Of a DNA stretch of 64,000 bases, positions 1-28,852 are shown piece by piece. The stretch's first letter is position 1; the number at the start of each line of letters is the position of its first letter. Origin of the DNA: Hypomesus transpacificus (taxonomy: Eukaryota; Chordata; Actinopteri; Osmeriformes; Osmeridae); contig NW_025813853.1 in assembly GCF_021917145.1 (NCBI RefSeq), forward strand, positions 1 through 64,000. The letters run 5' to 3'. A program made the translations under genes and the position numbers. The notes under the pieces are model-generated. The model saw only the letters and a list, made by a program, of their open reading frames with translations, was not told the origin of the DNA and did no database searches.

Positions 1-15429
<15,429 letters not shown>

Positions 15430-18213
15430 CCGTCCACACACCCTGGGGAGCGAGGCCTGTCCACAACCGAGACCAGCAGACAGAGGGTGGCTGGCTGAGT
15501 TCTGAACATGAACATTGATCATTGATACTCGTGTTCTCATTACTTTTATCTCTGTTATTCGGATCATTTAGATTGTTTACACACGGACTGAGAACTTGCA
15601 CCGTGGGATTGGCGTTCATTATTGTGTCTCAGTTGAGATCATGTCTCTCTGCCTGGCTATGCTTCATCCGGATGTTGAGCATGAGAACTGTGGGCTGGTC
15701 TGCTCTGGTCTTCATCCTGCTGTTTGGGGATGCATGCAGGCGAATTCCCCAGAGTTCACACACTGTAACAGCATCACAGACTTCTTGTTCCTCAAACCCC
15801 CTTGAAAGAGACTCCTCTGCCTTTCAAAACTGTCCAAGACTTCAGCCTGTTTCCCTGATTTCTCTGCATCTCTTTCCCTCCCCTCTGTCAGTTTCAGTCT
15901 CCTGCCTCTGGTTGCTGGAATGGTTTGAAAATCCTGCCAACTGAAGGATTACCCAAATGCATAACATCCCAGAAAATATTATTTTCGGTTGTGTTGAGGA
16001 ACCATATTGTGGTCAATCTTAACATGAATGTGCATCTTAAAGTCTTGATATAGTTGACATGACCATAATGAACACGACACGATCGATGAAAAATCTTCAA
16101 ACTAAATCAAAGGAAAGCAATGTGCCATAAATTGTAATTAACCATTGTTATATTTCCTGTCAGGCTGTGACACCTGTACCAAGGTCTTATGAGGGAACAT
16201 TCAGATTTGGTTTTGCAGAGAGATGCTCGATGGAATAATGTAACAACATCCATAACCTGTTTTACTCATACACATTAGAGATAACAGTGTGGCTATCCAG
16301 ATAATGTGCAGTTCCCTTTAAAAGTTTCAACAGTCATCTTTTCTAGACAACAGTTGTCATATAGACACAACCTTAGATCAGACTTTGTTGACACTACCCA
16401 ACCCAGAACCACAATCACGACCAGTACATTCACTGCACATTACAAGGAACAAGCAACACAACATGTTGACTGACAGTAGTTAGTTCTCCACAGTGCTTGT
16501 CTCCTAATCCTCTCTCTGTGAAGCATCATGTGGGAGTGTATGTGTTCTGACCTGAATAGCATGGTTTTCTATTAACACATCTCTGTTTGAATAACATTTA
16601 TTGTTTATTCTCTCTCCCTCTCCCTCTCTCTCTCTCTCTCTGGAACACAGTTTGTCTTTTTCTAAAGAGACAGTACCTTATATTACATTTGCTAAAGACC
16701 GGACGATTGTGTAGAATAAAAAAAAACAATCCATACAGAAATCTCACTGATGCAATTCAGGTATTTAGTTCATAAGACATGATGCCAACAGAGGTAACCA
16801 CAATTTGTTGACTCATCATGCAGATGCAGTAACAATGACAAGCGGTTAAAAAGGTTGAAAGCTGATGACAGAACCTGGTATGTATATATGACACAATGCC
16901 ATTTTAAGATGGACGGGTCATTCAAGTAGCATTCTGCTATTGTACAGTAGAAACACAGACAGTTTCACAAGAAATGCTAGCACCTTTGTAGTTGGTTGCA
17001 GCTCTCTCTGTATGATTTAGCCTTGGCCTTGTGTACTGCATTAACACAAGAGATGCCAACATCTGCCAACCTAGCCCACTCACGACACTCCCCTCCAGAA
17101 AATGGGTTTGCTTCAGCTTGTCACTTCAGACTTTGATACTGGTCCTCTCCCCCTTGTCACCCCACTGCTGTACAACAACTATGCCCCCAATTCCCCAATC
17201 CTCCCCCCCCCCTCTCCCAGGGACAGTCCTGCAGACTCCTCCCAGCGCTCCGGAGCGCTGATTCTCTCTGAGCTCCTTTGAAGAGCACAGCGGAGAGGCT
17301 GTGACTGTGGACCTCCATCTGAGGTTCATTGATTCGGCAGGCCGAGGTCTAGAGCCATACCCGATCAGCTGAATGTAAATGATCCCAGGTGGGCTTTGAT
17401 CTCTGCTCTGCCAGACAGCATCATCATGTGACATGAGAAGGATGGGGGGAAATGGATTCAGAACATTTGCCAATAGTCCACTTGAGAGAATTCCATTTTG
17501 ACATCAGTCAGTGGATATTGATTGAAGTATTCTACTTTATTCAGATGATTATTCTTTTTTTTTTTACATATATGTTCATGTTTGTTTGACCATGGCACAG
17601 TATTTTCTGATGATGTATCCCCCATATTTTACATCCTGAATCTCTAATGTGCAAGAAAAGTTGTGTGCTGATGTGAGTGGTTAAGCCACAGCTTAAACCA
17701 TCAATTACTTCAGATTCTTCATCTGTGAAACATTTCTAAATGATAGATGGCCTACACAAAGCTGTTCAATGACCAATGCATGACAATACCAGAAAACTAA
17801 GCAGGACACAAAACGTTAATATGCAGTCAGTTGAACAAGTCTTGCTTCCACTGCTACATATTTACTATTGATTGGGTCAGTGTGGGCGAGCAGTTTTTCA
17901 TTCAAATGTATATAGGTGGAAAAAGACCTGCTTTCAGAAGACTATCAAGGGAAGCACATCATCATCATAAGTAAAACATTTTTGTAATGTTGAGCAGTCC
18001 AGAGAAAAGTAAATACAGCTGGCCCTCACTGTGTTTTGAGCATTTACTAATCTTATTTCTGAGAGGGAAATGTATTGCATGCCTACTTCTGTTGTGAAGA
18101 TGTGTTGTACAGTCAATTCTTTTGGAGTACGTACGATATGCTGATATGCAAGCCTGCCTTTACACAAAACGTCATGTAGTGGATGCTCTTTCTCTTGCAT
18201 TTAAGTCAATAAA
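15430..18213 (+). other. Probable copine 3' UTR
   Basis: The stretch after the copine stop codon has no recognisable gene or transposon. It contains a CT tract at 16610-16640 and an 18-bp perfect palindrome at 17243-17260. The first well-formed AATAAA followed by T/GT-rich sequence that I picked is at 18208. A 2.8-kb 3' UTR is plausible for a vertebrate copine, but the real end may be earlier; this is inference. Confidence 0.4.
18208..18213 (+). terminator. Candidate polyadenylation signal of the copine
   Basis: Consensus AATAAA on the + strand, with T-rich sequence about 30 bases downstream. No transcript evidence; other AATAAA-like words occur nearer the stop codon. Confidence 0.3.
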
Positions 18214-18240
18214 CCCAGACATTTAACTGCATACCGCTTT

Positions 18241-21200
18241 GTTCTTCCGTCGCAACCCCAAATTGACAAGACCTTCTCTCAAAACCACTTCTCTTATCTC
18301 ACTCAAATATTTTGGGTGCTATATTTTTCTTTCTTTTTTATTTGACTGTTGTGCGGATGTTGTAAAACAACTCATATACCACCTCTATCATTTGTTCTCT
18401 AAAACGTATCGCCTGGTATGGTTCAATAGAGATTGGAGGCACCTGGTGAGACAGTGCTGTGGTTCTTGTGTGATTTCCCTTGTGTAGTGCATGCTTTGAA
18501 TGTGAGGCTGTACAGTGGACACACCCTCTCCCCTGGGGCCGCGTGGCTGGATAGACTAGCCGGGGTTAAGACTGCTCTTGAATTCCGTCAGACTGTTCCT
18601 TTCATTTAAACGGCTATTGTGTGGAGAGCGCTGAATAACTGCTGTTTCCATGGTGACTGCGGCTTGTTAGGAGTCTTGGGTCTGTGTTGTGGGAGAACCA
18701 GGGACAAGATGCAGGAAGGAGAGGAGGGGTGAAGAGTTTATGAGTGTGGTGGAGGAGGTCTTGGCCCTGAAAAGAGAAAAGTTTCTCTTTAGAGTATGCA
18801 GGGGAAAAAAAAACAAGAAGCGTTGATTGTATTCCTCAGTGACATCAAGGCCAAAGGACTTCCAGAAGCTTCCAAGCTGAGCTGTGTGCTCCAGGCTACT
18901 GGATGAAGATTTGACTAAAAGTGAATCCCTAGTTGGTCGGCTGTTCATTTCCATTTCTCATACTCAGAAATGCAGAAAACACAACACACGTCTATCCATC
19001 TCCATGCATATCCTGATCTCCGTGTTTGTTTCTGTGGATGGGGAAACACTCTTTCCAACAACCCCCCTTAGCCGCCTCACCCTGTGATTTATGGCCACAA
19101 TTAAACACCGCTCAGCACAGCTAAACATGGATGCAATAAAATTAACAACATATTTGTGCCCGGACACAAGGTGCAGTTTACTAGGAAACTGAACATTGGA
19201 TTACACTGACTTTACTGTAGGAAGAGCCTGTTAGGTTCTTGAAAGCAGGTCAACAGACAGACAAACAAACAGGCAGGCAGGCAAGCAGGCAGTTAATACA
19301 TACCGGTAGGTGTTTACATGCCTGGCAGTAGGCTCTAATGAAAAGATAATGTATTGGACATGGAAGGTGGGAGCTGAAATTAGCCGTCTCCTCCTTTCCA
19401 TCCTGGGAACAGAAGATCTACCTTTGATATTCTTCCAGCCACATCCTCTCACATCCCCCGACGCACAGTTATCATCTCTGGCGCTCATCCTCTTTGTAGT
19501 CCAACAATCACATGGATACACACACACACACACATACACACTCTACACCCAGTGAACGATACTCTCTAAGATTGCATCTTGTCAGCGGGAATACAAATGT
19601 ATCTCTCTCGCAAAGCATATTTGGTTGTTTATTTGTTATTCAAACCACCAATGTAACTACCGTGCATGCATTTCAAAACTCTTGAGGTGGTGGCTGAAAG
19701 GTGGTCTTGAGGTGGTAACTGCCACTGGTCCTATGTCACACATTGTTTCTATTGGAAAACTGTCGGGAGAAATGTGAAATGAATGTGCAGAGAGCTGTGC
19801 AGGGCCCATCCATTAAAACAGGAGATAGATCAGCGTACTTCATATTTAAGTGGAGAGAAATAGACATCGAAAACCATTAGGCACTGTTGGACAATGTCAA
19901 ATTATACTGCCTCAGTTGTCACACACACAGACACACACACACACTACACCACAAGCTTTCTCTCTCTCTCGCTCTCTCTCTCGCTCTCTCTGGGTACAAA
20001 GATGCTTTACCTCTTTGACTCACAGAACCATGCCCCTCCATATCCTGTCAGTGCAGGCTATCCCATTTTTCCTCATGTTTTGTAATAGGAAACATTTTCA
20101 AGAAGATTGGGTCTCCACCTCAAATGCTGTAGATCTAAAAGTATATTCCCCCCAGCTTGAAATCACAAAGGCTTCTCTGTTTCTGTAAGAGTGGCTCACT
20201 TTCAGAGAACATTAAGAGCTCATGCTAGAGACATGATAGACAGACATAGTGTCATAAACCATGAAATGCGTAGGCATAGTTTAACATGCTTTCTGAAGCG
20301 GTGGTGAAGTTAAAGAGGACTGCATGTAATCTTGGTGTCATGAGATCAGCTCATGTGTCTGCTTATGCGTGAAGACAGACTAGGACAGCTCTACAGACAT
20401 GAATACCTGCCCAGTCAACCATTATCAACCACCCACCAATCCTCCAGAAAGGGAACGATTGAACTAATGCTTTTCTTCCTTAATTAGATTTGTAATTAAA
20501 ATGTTAACTTGAAAGGGCAGTGTGCGTGACCTTGGTGGAAACATTTTACTTATTTTCATTTCAATTAAAATTTGTAATGGATTCGTATATGTACAAAAAG
20601 CTTTTTTTACCACAAAAAATGAAAAACTGATTTCTTCTCATTATATAAAAGGCACAAACGTTAATGCTTGCAGTGGTTCACTGCTATGTAGACATGACAC
20701 AGAACAGTCCCTGAGAAGGCAAAAACAAATCAATGCATCTTTTGTAACCCCACTGTAATTTTTTTTTAATAGAGTACTGTTCAGGTCATATCCACGATAC
20801 AATTCTTATGCCCATGCATAATGTGCAGTACTTTATGACATCAGAGGGTGTAAATCCGTAAGTCATACTACGGTGATGAGCATCATTTATGTAGGTAGGA
20901 CTGTAAAACTATGAATGACCTGTTTCCCTGTCCATAAACTCTGTGGTGCATCAGAACACATATTCTAGTCATAAATCTTCGACCTAGTCATTCCCCCCCA
21001 AAAATAACCTTTCCAATGCTCACAGAAGAGCAGAAAGATAGCAGCGGAAAGATAGAGGTTTTAATGTGGGTTCTTCAGATAAGCAGTAAGAAAGGTTGGT
21101 TTTATCTTATGAGTTCAAAGTATTTGTGTTTTAATCCGAGGGCTGGGTTCCAGGGTATGTAATTAGGCCTATTAAACAGGTTGATGAGGCAGGTCTTAAC

Positions 21201-23172
21201 AGAGCTCTGTCTGATGGCTGTGGAGGCTGGTTATCGCAGCTCCCTCGATAGGAGGGCTTCAAATGCACAGAAGGGCCAATTAGATGGTGCCTGCCTTACC
21301 TTCCGTTGGGTCCTGCATAGGCTGAATTTCACACAGTATTGTGTCAAAGTCCTATTCAGTCTTTCTAATAGGCTAATTTATGGATGCAATGGTGGAGTAT
21401 TTCAGGTATTACATTTTGAATAAAGTGTTGTCCAATAGACTGTGACCCAGGTTATGGTTCCTACTACAGTGTCAATCCTAACAGTGATCAGCCACAGCAG
21501 GATTAGAAGAGGATTAGTGTGGGCTGAGTTTCAGGTGTTCTAAATTCCACCTGCCATTGTACTCTCCATCCATCCTACAGCATCCCGTACACCTAATGCG
21601 TTCAGACAACTCCTCGTGACAGGTTAATCCATACTGGAAATCATTTCATTTGTTTGGAAATGAATAGTCTTTTTTGAGGCTTGCTGGTTTATCGGGGATT
21701 GAGAGATACAAAAGTTATTCTTGGAGCATTTTCTGTGTACTCATCATTGCAGCAATTGTGATTTTTTGCAGCTGTGAACTTGATCTAGTTTAAAACCCAT
21801 TCCCCCGTGTGAATGGAAAAATGGAGGGAACCCTTGTTCTGCAGCTGGCTTTACATTAGAAAGAATGATGAACAGGTCATGAGTTGGTACTAATGTGTTG
21901 AAACCTATTCTCTGTATTTTTTACTGAATAAGTAATGAAATTGCACAACCCATTAAAATTGCCCCCAATAGTCTCCTGTCTCCGTGTGAGATAAATTGAC
22001 TTAATTTAGATAAGTCTTGGTCGGTTTACCCACTATGAAGACAAGAAACTTTGAGCTACAGTACAACCGGATGCCCACTGTGTTAGGATGCAAATAGCTA
22101 GCATGCAAATAAAGATGATTATCATGTCCAAAATAGCAATTATTTGTGCATGATTTGAATGTCTTCTTCACAATACATGACATTGATACAGTGTTGTTAC
22201 TATAGTAGTCATTAAAGCATTGCTCATTGTCAAGCAACATTGAAAACCATATTGTGCCGTCTATTAACCATGTTGATTACAGGTCTGAGCTGATTCCTGT
22301 AAGCCACATAGTATCCACTAGGGTACAAAGGACATCCCTTAGCAACATGTAACTAAGAGATAAGACATCTTTCACTCTGCTGACCATTTTATTACACAGC
22401 CATGTATTTGTCTTATTGAAAAGGTTTCCTGTTCAATTCATGGAGATTGTTATTGATCTGTGGGGCAACAAGATACTAAATAAAACATTTGAAAATTGAC
22501 AGACCATTGGGATCAATCTATTGATGCTGAGCTAACCCCACTAATCCTTCCTGTTAGTAACGGTTCGTACATTTCTTGACACATTTCTTGAATATTGTCT
22601 TTGACAAACCTTCCAAAGTGAAAAAGCAAAGCAGTAAGATCACCAAAACTGACATCAACTTGTTTTCTCTGCATGGGTTTTTAGCACAAGTGCCCAGCTG
22701 GCTGCCTCCCCATCACCGTGCCCTTGTCCCTGACCCTACACAGCCTTCCTGTCAACAACACAACCGGCACACACACAAACAAACAAACAAACACTGTCCT
22801 GCTGTTCCACTGCAGCACCCATCTCCTCCTGCCACTACCTTCTCCCAGTAAACTCAGCCCTGTGATAGTGACAGCTGCAGGACACATTTTCAAAATGTTC
22901 ACTGTCAAACAGGACAGGTGCCATAAGTCAACCTCGAAAAGCACTATATTTCCATCATTGTTTACCATAATTGCAGCCACCTTGCTCTCAGTATTCATGC
23001 CATACCTTATACGCAATTACACACACAGATCCATGGTTATTCACTTACGCCCTTCACTCAGGCACCGGGATGATTAGGAATTCAATTTGTTAATTTGACC
23101 AACCACCACAATGAGTAGTGTTGTTTTGTAGGGTGTGTTTGAGTGATGGGGTGGCTGCACGCCAAGGATTGC
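18241..23172. other. Intergenic DNA without recognised genes
   Basis: I see no exon series or transposon protein remnant. Simple repeats: CAGG-type units at 19257-19291, a CA tract near 19516-19543, CA and CTCTCG tracts at 19918-19992, and (CAAA)n at 22775-22792. Open frames up to about 119 codons overlap on both strands and look random. Confidence 0.5.
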
Positions 23173-23444
23173 CCAGGGGCGGGGATTCCAGAAAACGGGT
23201 TCAACAAGCTGTGAACCTAACCCCGAACTCTGAGTTGATTTACCCTAAAATGGGAAAGTCCGACGTTTTGATTCCAGAAAAGCTGATTTGAATGAGTTAA
23301 ATCAACTCAGAGTAAGTCCACTCTGAGTTAAGCGGGGGCATGAGAACTATTAAAAGCCAACATCAATTTCAATCCGATACTAGGATCCACCATGGCACCT
23401 GGCGATGAAAAACGTTGTCCTACTTTATCACACTTTAGATAGAA

Positions 23445-23576
23445 GTGTTAATACGTGTTTATGGCGAATCTGAGCACATATTCCGCAAAAAAGAAACATG
23501 GCTGTAGCAGCGTAGCAGAGACAATTGGCGTGGGAGACAATATTGTTGGCCGAGTCAACGCATACAATTGAATGCA
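23445..23576 (+). pseudogene. Remnant of Harbinger Myb/SANT-like DNA-binding protein
   Basis: Translation from 23445 gives VLIRVYGESEHIFRKK, close to the tyrosine/glutamate/FRKK pattern of the Myb-like second protein of Harbinger elements. The match then needs a frame change (NMAVAA, QRQLAWE), passes a stop, and shifts again to RVNA. At least two frameshifts and one stop make it non-functional. Family assignment is from memory. Confidence 0.5.
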
Positions 23577-23593
23577 GTAGCTAGTCCATATTT

Positions 23594-23650
23594 ATTTAGT
23601 CATTTTGCAGACGCTCTTATCCAGAGCGACTTACAGTAAGTACAGGGACA
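23594..23650 (-). repeat. V-SINE tail fragment
   Basis: Contains GCAGACGCTCTTATCCAGAG followed by CGACTTACAGTAAGTACAGGGA, the same conserved 3' tail found at 54311-54502 and, reversed, at 62004-62187. Only the tail is present; the tRNA-like head is missing. It sits inside the Harbinger-like element, so it inserted later or was carried by it. Confidence 0.7.
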
Positions 23651-24276
23651 TACATATGCATACATTGAATATTTAACCATACTGTTTGTTAATATTACAG
23701 GTGAAAAGGGGGTTGACTTATTAAACTTATTGGAATTATTGGCATATTTCATGTTACATGAAATATAAAACATACTATGAACAGGTAAGGCATATTTTGC
23801 TTAGGCCTATAAGTTTGTGATTGTAGCCGATACGTCACCTTAGTTTTAATCATATTTGACATGATACAAGTTAACTTCAGCTAGTGCCTATTTCAACTTA
23901 GCAGTAACCTCCAACAGAATGCTTTTCATCACAGGATAATGATGATGATAATGATGATGATTAAGATGATGGGGAACATATCGAATTGCTGTCTTATAAT
24001 CGTCTCCCAACGTAACTAAGCAAATCAAATTTTGTTCAAGATTGGTCGGCTGAACCAGGAAAGGACACCCCGTGTCTGCCAACTGTATCAGGCTCAGAAA
24101 GTGGGAGGGGATAGGTAGAAATGCAGAGTTTGTTATGGAAAACCTGCTAGCGAGTAGGTTAGGTTCACAGAGTCAGTTACCATGGACACGGACCAACAGT
24201 TTTCATTACCTCTCTTTCTTCAAGGTTACCCAACTCAGGGTTTTCACTAAACCCGCTTACTGGAATACCCCCCTGG

Positions 24277-25475
24277 CCTGCTTCCAGACCCACCCTTGTT
24301 TGTAAGCATCTCCCAGCTTCAAAGCTTCTTCACCCAGAGTTAGAGTAACTGAACTGCATCATCACCACATGACAAACACAGTTCTCTAGCCAGAACAATC
24401 ACAATGCTCCAGTTCCAATTCATCAGTTTTCTGTTGCCGCCGTAAAGCTGTCTACAAAGGGAATCCTCCCACCGGTCCACAGTAGACTCATCATTGGCTT
24501 TTAGATGGTCTGAATGTGTTCCCAGTCCAGGTGCTACTGGACAGGTACACAGAAGGAGTCACCAGAATAGCAAGTCTATAGGCTCTGCTTCCACTCTGCC
24601 TTCACATGAGCCTAGAGTTTGACCACTAACGGGGACACAGGATCTGCATCCTTGTGGTCAGCGTAGCAGAGAGACAGTGATACCAGTGACGCAGGCAGAC
24701 AGGAAAAGGCGCATTGAACCAGCTCCACATCTGATCTCCACCACACCGCTCAGGACCCGTGGAGAATCGATGGCATTGATCCTCTTGTAGTATTAAGACC
24801 AGTAATGGTGTGTGGCGTTCAACAATAAGACACCAAGTGCTCTTGTCATGGCTGGAAAAGTCCATGTTATTTTGTTCTTTATCAGCCAATAAGGCCATTA
24901 TTGTGTTAGACCTTTCCACAGACAACAACACACGACCAGTTTGGATTCAGCATTCCATAACTGGAGCTGCCCATCAATGTTCCTTCTGAAGGTTGGCAAG
25001 AATCACGACTCTCAAAGCCAGACTGGCCACATGGGTGTTGAGCCATTACTAACTCCTCGTGTCTGTGTGTGTGTGTGTGTGTACAACGAGTTTTGTTTCA
25101 TGTCCCGAACCAATTAAGGAGTACAAACTTAAGCAATGCCACATCGACTTTGATCTTACCCCATTGACTCTGCAGTCTAATATCCCTAGCAGCTGATGGG
25201 AGCTATTTCTAGAGCTCTAACATCATGGAAAACATGCGACCGTTTCAGCGGTCCATCACACATCTGATTTAGTCGGTAGCTAATTATTTCTTGATTAAAA
25301 TGTGTGAGAGATTAAGAAACACTTGGAACAGGAAGACAAGAGATCACGAGGGGGGAGTGGGCTGCGAGGAAGAGCGCCCTGGCTGCTGGGTAAAAAGGTT
25401 TACCAGGCTACCCATTCAAATGTGTTGTGAATGACAGGCCCCATTTCCACGTCTGCCAGATGTTAGTGCACAAAG
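24277..25475. other. Intergenic DNA, nothing recognised
   Basis: No gene, RNA or element boundary could be supported. A GT tract occurs near 25063-25082. Confidence 0.5.
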
Positions 25476-25483
25476 GTACCACT

Positions 25484-25677
25484 CAGGGCCGGTGTTTACT
25501 ACGGGCGAACTAGGCAGCCGCCTAGGGGGCCATGAAGAGGGGGGCGCCAAATGCCAAAGTGCGTCCATTAATTAACCGTCCCGCACCACCAGCAGAGGGC
25601 GCGAGGCTGGGTGGAGGGGGGGGGGGGACTGTTGAAACGTTTTGCCTAGGGCGGCGAAGGCACTCGCGCCGGCCCTG
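25484..25677. mobile_element. hAT-type MITE with 8-bp target duplication
   Basis: A 194-bp element begins CAGGGCCGG and ends CCGGCCCTG, perfect 9-bp inverted ends. It is flanked by GTACCACT (25476-25483) and GTACGACT (25678-25685), an 8-bp target-site duplication with one difference. The 8-bp size and CAG...CTG ends fit the hAT superfamily. Interior CCTAGGG words recur near both ends in opposite orientation, and there is a long G run at about 25616-25627. It has no coding capacity. Confidence 0.85.
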
Positions 25678-27050
25678 GTACGACTGGTTATTCTTTCCCA
25701 GCTGACCATCTCTGCCTGGTCCGCTCTCAATCCTCCGTCTCCCTGGATGAATTTCTGGCACACACAATGCCATGACATGGAATGACAAATGTGGAATTGT
25801 GTGTTAGCATATAGTATAGCACATTCTGTTGCACCTCCAAAGCAAAAGCGTTAACTGTCAATAATACAAGGAACCATGGCATCAAAGGTGATGTTTCCTT
25901 TTTGTAAAAACAGGTGTGGAAAAGCAAATGACCGGGGGGAACAAACTGTTTAGGAAAGCTGTTTGGTAGGACAGAATGACCTTATCATCGTGGGCAGACT
26001 AGGGTAACACAGACACACACACAGCTGATGGTTGTAAAATGGGCCATTAGAAGCAGAACTGTTTTATTCCATTACATATAAAACACACACGCACAGCTCA
26101 TTCAAGCTCCAACAGAAAATGACTCGAATTTAAGAGAGAATTGCAACAGTTTTGGGGCTGTGATGTACGGTAACCCTAAGCCCAAGCCTCTTTACCTCTC
26201 CCTCAGCACACCATTATAATAACACAATATACCAATAACACAGTTAAAAGCACAGAAAAATGGAAGAGAATCCACTTAGGCAGAGTTTTTTCTCCATCCA
26301 ACATATCTCCTTCTGGAAAATCGAAAGGAGCCAGACTAGATTTCGTTGGATGTGGATGTTGCCTCTACAATTTCAGTCAATGATGTGATCTCCTCCACCG
26401 AGCAGCTCCATCTGAAGTTGAAACACCATCGACTTGGACACATCTATCAGCCAGAGAAGACCCGTGGAACAAGTTGATGTATTTTGCCCGTTCGGGCTAA
26501 AATGTTCCATAAGTAAATTAGATTTCACAATTATGCAAACATGCTTTAACTCACACACCCTAACGTCCAAACGTCGTCCTTTGGAGGGTGATTTGTGGTG
26601 GCGTCAGTGCCCTGTGACTTCGATGAATGAGAAGAATATTGCTTTCCCTACCGGGCTTCCATTCACAGAAGCCACAATGCAGCTTCGACTTGATAACATC
26701 GTCGCCATTTGTGACAGACTCCGGATAAACGATGATAGCATTAGGACTAACTGTCCTTTCTGTTCCAAGCTGCCATCAAGCACTGCCAAGAGAAGCTGTG
26801 GTAAATGTGTTTGATATACAGAAAGCCCTCTGTAATGAATGTGCAAGATGATGACAGTACTCTCAGTCTTGCTGAGTAATTATCCTCATAGTTTTAGCGA
26901 GGACGTTTTGTCTGCTGTGCCATTAGACTCGCTACTGTTCACAGCAGTTTGAGAGTCCGGGCCACTGACACAGTCTAATGTCCTATGGGGATTTGTTAAT
27001 GGACTTTGTTTCCTCTGACCATTTATAAACCCATTTACACTTGTTCACTT

Positions 27051-27150
27051 TCCCCTCCCTCCCTCCCTCCCTCCCTCCCTCCCTCCCTCCCTCCCTCCCT
27101 CCCTCCCTCCCTCCCTCCCTCCCTCCCTCCCTCCCTCCCTCCCTCCCTCC
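27051..27150. repeat. CCCT tetranucleotide microsatellite
   Basis: About 25 uninterrupted copies of CCCT, 100 bp long, a pure array likely to vary in length between individuals. Confidence 0.97.
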
Positions 27151-28416
27151 GTACTGTATCTCAGATTAGTGGGATTTAGACACCTTCCCACAAACTGTTG
27201 ATTCTGCATCCTGGTCCTCCCCTCTGCTCTCTGTATTTAACGACCTGGCAAGATGGAACTGCCTTTCCCAACAGAAGAACAAACAAAGGACGCCTTCATG
27301 TGGATAAAGAAAAAGAAAAACAGCATGGCGTGTGTCAATGGAAAGGGAGACGTATAATTCACCTGAGAGCAGGGCTGGGCCTGTGTTCCGACCCCATATG
27401 GCACTAATTGAAAGGCAAAGCCTTCTGGGAAGCAGTGAGAGCAGGGTTATCCAAGGCCATCCCTGAAGGGACAGAGCTGGGCACAGAACATTTCACTCAC
27501 ATATAATAGCACGCCCGGCACACAATGATTGCTTTCTCTTGAACTGATGATGGACAGGATGGCTCAATGGTTTGATACTGTAGGCAGTGTGATGTTCTCT
27601 ACAGACTGCCAGCATTAGCTAGCACTCTGCTGAATTTCAACGTGACTGTGCCTGTTAGGGGATGTCTTAATGGTTGTGTTTGAATGCACACCATTTCAAA
27701 GCTCTCGTTTTGCCTGACAAAAGTAACATTCTACTGTATGCTATCATGCTATTTTATGCAAGTGAATTGTTTTGTTCTCTAGACTTCTGGTACTTGCTGT
27801 TGTGGAGACATCTTTGCTAACCACCAGTATGGACAGACTGACAGCCGCACAAAAGGTTAATGATTTGCTGGCCAAACCTGCCAGTCGAAGCCTATTCTAC
27901 TGTAAAGGTCACCAGTATGAAAATGTTCCTCGGTCCATGCATTCAAAGGAAATGGTCAATTCAATTCTGAGTGTTAACAGCCCATCTAGTGTCAGCACCT
28001 GTGTGCTGTGACGTCGGATGGCAGATGACTGGGAGAGAGCATACAGGACAACTTGCAAAGGGCCAAACCCGTCTGGTCACTTCCGGGTATCCATGTTGGG
28101 TCCAATGACATCACCTGCTCGCCTCCTTGATAGATCTTTGTTCCTCAACATCAATACGGCATCAAGAATATATACTCCCGTTCTGATGCAAGAGACGATG
28201 CTGCCTCAGAATGCTGCAGTGAAAATCTTCCAATAACATTCAATTTAGGTGCTATGCCTTTTGGCAGATTGACAGTGCTTACTGGAGGTTGAAGTTGAGC
28301 TGAGGGAGTTTAATAGATGCTAGAGAAAGAGCACACACTGAGGAGTGCATCAAAATAAAATCACTGACAACCATTTGCATATCAGGATTGCATGCACAGG
28401 CGCCCGCCCGCCCGCG

Positions 28417-28430
28417 CGCACACACACACA

Positions 28431-28461
<31 letters not shown>

Positions 28462-28462
28462 A
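28417..28462. repeat. CA microsatellite
   Basis: Compound (CA)n with one CCA interruption, preceded by a CCCG-rich stretch. Confidence 0.95.
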
Positions 28463-28825
28463 GGACACATGATGTTTGTGCTTCTCAAGGTTACGGTGCA
28501 TCAAGGTTACAGTGTTGCCAAGCCATCGGGCTGAAAACACTTATAGAATGTTCTAGATAGAAAAGCGGTTAAATGCTCATGGCAATAAAATATGTTTGGC
28601 TTCTATGTTATTTAACTGAAACAACATTAAATTATCATTATTTCCCTCCTGAGTACAATCCCTAACAGTAATCACAAAAGCGTTAGCAGAGAATGGTCAG
28701 GGTATATGGAGAGGATGGCTTGGAATAACAGTCCTAGAGAAAAGCTGTAGACTAACCATAAGCTCTGTGGTTTATGATACTGACACTGGCACTGGGACTA
28801 AATAAACAGTGTCTGTCTATGTCCA

Positions 28826-28852
28826 TGTGTGTGTGTGTGTGTGTGTGTGTGT
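28826..28852. repeat. GT microsatellite
   Basis: About 13 perfect GT units. Confidence 0.9.

Larger units (their letters stand above)
23173..24276. mobile_element. Decayed Harbinger/PIF-like DNA transposon
   Basis: The two ends are imperfect inverted repeats about 27 bp long: the left begins CCAGGGGCGGGGATTCCAG, and the reverse complement of the right begins CCAGGGGGGTATTCCAG; both go on to a CGGGTT core. Inside each end lie the CTCTGAGTT or CCTGAGTTGGGTAACC words I know from fish Harbinger elements. A broken Myb/SANT-like frame at 23445-23576 supports the family. No transposase frame remains, so this is a non-autonomous or dead copy of about 1.1 kb. I could not fix the 3-bp target duplication. 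It also contains a SINE tail piece (23594-23650). Confidence 0.6.
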
